From Aureimonas altamirensis (GTDB taxonomy: Bacteria; Pseudomonadota; Alphaproteobacteria; Rhizobiales; Rhizobiaceae): DNA of 64,000 bases. The stretch spans positions 124,001 to 188,000 of the forward strand of contig NZ_JAMQCO010000003.1 of assembly GCF_023702225.1 (NCBI RefSeq). Reading direction: 5' to 3'. The notes below the pieces were generated by a model. The model was not told where the DNA came from. It ran no database searches and worked only from the letters and a program-made list of their open reading frames with translations. Each line of letters begins with the position of its first letter. The first letter of the stretch is position 1. This document shows, piece by piece, positions 62,081 to 64,000 of this stretch. The position numbers and the translations under genes are program-made.

Positions 62081-62830
62081 ATGTCCGCAAACGATACCGT
62101 CGCCCGCACGCGGGATGCCTGCCCCGAAGATTTCAGGGGCGTCCGCGACTGGGTGTTCGATCTCGACAACACCCTCTATCCCCGGCATGTCGATCTGTTT
62201 TCGCAGATCGACCAGCGCATGACATCCTTCGTCGCAGACCTTCTGCAACTGCCGCGCGACGAGGCGCGCATACTGCAGAAAGACTTCTATCGCAGCCACG
62301 GCACCACCCTGCGTGGCCTGATGACGGAGCACGGGATAGAGGCGGACGCCTTTCTGAACTACGTTCACGACATCGACTATTCGTGGCTGGATCCCGATCC
62401 GGAACTGGGTGGGTTCATCCGCGCTCTGCCGGGACGCAAGTTCATCTTCACCAATGGCGACAGGGGCCACGCGGAACGCACCGCACGGCAGCTCGGCATA
62501 CTCGACGCATTCGAGGATATCTTCGACATCGTCGCGGCCGGCCTCGTACCGAAGCCGGCCGCGGAGACCTACGACAAGTTCATGGGGCTCCACCGCATAG
62601 ACACGGCAAACGCGGTGATGTTCGAAGATCTGTCGCGCAATCTCGAAGTGCCGAAGGCGCTCGGCATGAAAACGGTGCTCGTGGTTCCGCGCAACTTCGA
62701 AGCGACGCTCGGCGACATCTGGGAGCACGAGGGCCGCGACGGCGCGCATATAGACTTCGTGACCGACGACCTGAAAGTGTTCCTGCGCCGCATCGATGGC
62801 GGGGTAGCCCCGTCAGTCGCCCAGAAGTGA
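62081..62830 (+). CDS. HAD-family pyrimidine 5'-nucleotidase
   Basis: 249 residues. HAD motif I 'WVFDLDNTLYPRHVDLFSQID', motif II 'KFIFTNGDRGHAERTARQLG', motif III lysine in 'PKPAAETYDKFMGLH' and motif IV 'AVMFEDLSRNLEVPKALGM'. Family TIGR01993/SDT1-like, which dephosphorylates UMP, CMP and related nucleotides or ribonucleotide intermediates. In Rhizobiales this gene commonly follows argB; here an MFS gene lies between them. The N-terminal extension of about 20 residues is variable in the family. Confidence 0.88.
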   Translation: MSANDTVARTRDACPEDFRGVRDWVFDLDNTLYPRHVDLFSQIDQRMTSFVADLLQLPRDEARILQKDFYRSHGTTLRGLMTEHGIEADAFLNYVHDIDYSWLDPDPELGGFIRALPGRKFIFTNGDRGHAERTARQLGILDAFEDIFDIVAAGLVPKPAAETYDKFMGLHRIDTANAVMFEDLSRNLEVPKALGMKTVLVVPRNFEATLGDIWEHEGRDGAHIDFVTDDLKVFLRRIDGGVAPSVAQK

Positions 62831-63094
62831 CCGACCCCGCCCGGCAAGGGGCGGAATGACTCTGGACCGGCGCTTTTGAGCGGCTTCCGAAGGCCCGAGA
62901 TGGGCGCGGTTTTCTTCCAGCACGGCGTCGTCGGACCTGCCTTCGCGCATGGGGGCCTTGTGGGCTGCCCGGCGATCCTCACCGCTGCGCGCGTCGATGT
63001 CGTGTGCGACATCGCCCGGTTGCCGCGAATGGCCGCGCGTATCGCGCGCCTGCTGATCGGCCATCATGTCGTTGTCGGTATCGAATTCGCCCAT
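62813..63094 (-). CDS. Possible small hydrophilic protein, unknown
   Basis: An open frame of 93 codons on the minus strand from ATG 63094, with GGAG twice just upstream (GGAGCTGGAGCG). The product would be very hydrophilic and charged ('MGEFDTDNDMMADQQARD', later 'DDAVLEENRAHLGPSEAAQK'), possibly disordered. It fills the 368-base gap between the HAD and LOG genes and overlaps the last 18 bases of the HAD gene. I recognise no family; it may be a real lineage-specific protein or a chance frame. Confidence 0.35.
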   Translation of the reverse strand: MGEFDTDNDMMADQQARDTRGHSRQPGDVAHDIDARSGEDRRAAHKAPMREGRSDDAVLEENRAHLGPSEAAQKRRSRVIPPLAGRGRSLLGD

Positions 63095-63198
63095 CGCTCC
63101 AGCTCCGCACGGCGGAAGCCGTGACTGTTCTTGGTGTTGCCACGGCATGAGATAAGCCGCCTTGCCGTGCAACGGATGGCCAGGGGCGGAAGTTCCCC

Positions 63199-64000
63199 TT
63201 ATGGCAGGTCGTAGAAGGCGCGGATGATGTCCCACCCCTCCTCGGCCGTCTCGGCATAGGATATGAGGTTGAGATCCTCCGGCGCGATCGTACCTTCCTG
63301 CGCCAGGAAGCCGAAATCGATCAACCTGTCCCAGAACGCCTTTCCGAACAGGATCACCGGCATGCGCTCCATGCGCCCGGTCTGGATCAGCGTCAGGGCC
63401 TCCATCAGTTCGTCGAGCGTGCCGAACCCCCCGGGAAAGATGGCCATCGCCCGGGCGCGCAGCAGAAAATGCATCTTGCGGATCGCGAAATAGTGAAAGT
63501 TGAAGCACAGATCCGGCGTCACGTAGAGGTTCGGCGCCTGCTCGTGCGGCAGCGTTATGTTGAGCGCGATCGACATCGCGCCGACATCGGCCGCGCCACG
63601 GTTGCCGGCCTCCATGACACCGGGGCCGCCGCCCGTGACGATGACGAACTCCTTGCCGCCGGACGAATTGGCGGAGTGCGTCGACGCCAGCGCGGCGAAG
63701 CGGCGGGCGACATCGTAATAGCGGGAGTTGGCTTCCAGCCGCTCCTTCTGGCCGGCGTTGCGCGCCGCCCATGCTTCGGTGCCCGGCTCCGGTATCCGCG
63801 CTCCGCCGAACAGAACCACCGTCGAGAGGATTCCAGCCTCCAGCAGGGCCATTTCCGGCTTCAGCATCTCCAGTTGCAGGCGCACCGCGCGCAACGGCTC
63901 TGAGGTCAGGAATTCGCTGTCTGCATAGGCGAGCCTGTAGGTGGGCGATCGGGTCTGCGGCGTATCCGGCGTCCGCTCGACGGCCTCGCTGTCGTCCGCC
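63199..64000 (-). CDS. LOG-family protein (TIGR00730), 5' end outside the window
   Basis: Open to the right edge of the window (no stop up to 64000). At least 266 residues are visible. The conserved N-terminal part includes 'RTPDTPQTRSPTYRLAYAD' and 'LRAVRLQLEMLKPEM', so starts inside the window would cut the protein. Core motifs of lysine-decarboxylase-like nucleotide hydrolases: 'VVLFGGARIPEPGT', 'VTGGGPGVMEAGNRGAAD' and 'MAIFPGGFGTLDELMEALTLIQTGRM'. Known LOG proteins release cytokinin bases or purine bases from nucleoside 5'-monophosphates. The bacterial role is probably nucleotide salvage or stress metabolism. Confidence 0.88.
   Translation of the reverse strand, partial: ADDSEAVERTPDTPQTRSPTYRLAYADSEFLTSEPLRAVRLQLEMLKPEMALLEAGILSTVVLFGGARIPEPGTEAWAARNAGQKERLEANSRYYDVARRFAALASTHSANSSGGKEFVIVTGGGPGVMEAGNRGAADVGAMSIALNITLPHEQAPNLYVTPDLCFNFHYFAIRKMHFLLRARAMAIFPGGFGTLDELMEALTLIQTGRMERMPVILFGKAFWDRLIDFGFLAQEGTIAPEDLNLISYAETAEEGWDIIRAFYDLP

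Noticed and set aside
62876-63124. 82-codon plus-strand frame in the HAD/LOG gap
   Set aside because: Weak start context and no compositional support; the minus-strand frame here is slightly better but also doubtful.

Overview
The window is high-GC DNA with an alphaproteobacterial gene set, most likely order Hyphomicrobiales (Rhizobiales). The evidence is the presence of GcrA, CtrA, ChpT, GapR and MucR, an Omp25-type porin-like protein, an Omp10-like lipoprotein, EipA, homospermidine synthase, the lpiA-acvB pair, a SAM-II riboswitch in front of metZ, and many DUF families typical of that order. The gene order looks like a Brucella/Aurantimonas-type chromosome backbone, but the genus cannot be fixed from sequence alone. 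No phage, insertion sequence, CRISPR array or rRNA operon is visible.

Layout. 1-2920: the start of an SDR gene, then a divergent NitT/TauT-type ABC importer operon. 2939-4337: tRNA-Gly(CCC), long-form dCTP deaminase and a SAM-II riboswitch. 4377-9131: metZ-apaG, then the minus-strand operon argD-argF-hslO. 9132-10220: gcrA. 10341-14615: an orphan 1424-residue RTX-repeat protein with an unrecognised, partly hydrophobic N-terminal half, probably an accessory insertion. 14632-20250: minus-strand genes for an OmpA/MotB-like and MotA/TolQ-like pair, suhB, efp, a Sel1-repeat protein, a degenerate ThiE-like protein and a small DUF465 protein. 20461-27239: DUF465, purEK, rpmJ, a TPR protein, pyk, DUF1036, DUF1244, gapR and lhgO. 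27243-32480: an RraA-like gene, fliJ-like, ctrA, chpT, eipA and a TrmH-type methyltransferase. 32595-40390: tRNA-Glu(CTC), an outer-membrane beta-barrel, acvB-lpiA, mucR and a DUF882 protein. 40590-50471: pepF, an Rsm22-like gene, hss, omp10, SPFH-NfeD, galU and a large MscS channel. 50575-53215: a second ABC importer of the TrpXYZ/DUF534 type. 53291-53847: a mazEF-type toxin-antitoxin pair. 53858-59671: an L-threonate/tetronate catabolic operon with its own DeoR regulator, and a divergent glycerate kinase. 59739-64000: argB, an MFS carrier, a HAD nucleotidase, a doubtful small gene and a LOG-family gene that runs off the window.

How they connect. Four parts of the alphaproteobacterial cell-cycle and chromatin circuit lie within 30 kb: GcrA, CtrA, ChpT and GapR. 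The ctrA leader carries TTAA half-sites and a GANTC methylation site, consistent with control by CtrA itself and by GcrA/CcrM. MucR, an AT-rich-binding silencer, is encoded here too. AT-rich islands occur in front of mucR itself and in front of the RTX gene. Envelope functions are over-represented: LpiA/AcvB, EipA, Omp25- and Omp10-like proteins, DUF882, SPFH/NfeD, MscS and the TolQ/OmpA-like pair. The tetronate operon encodes a complete route from L-threonate to dihydroxyacetone phosphate.
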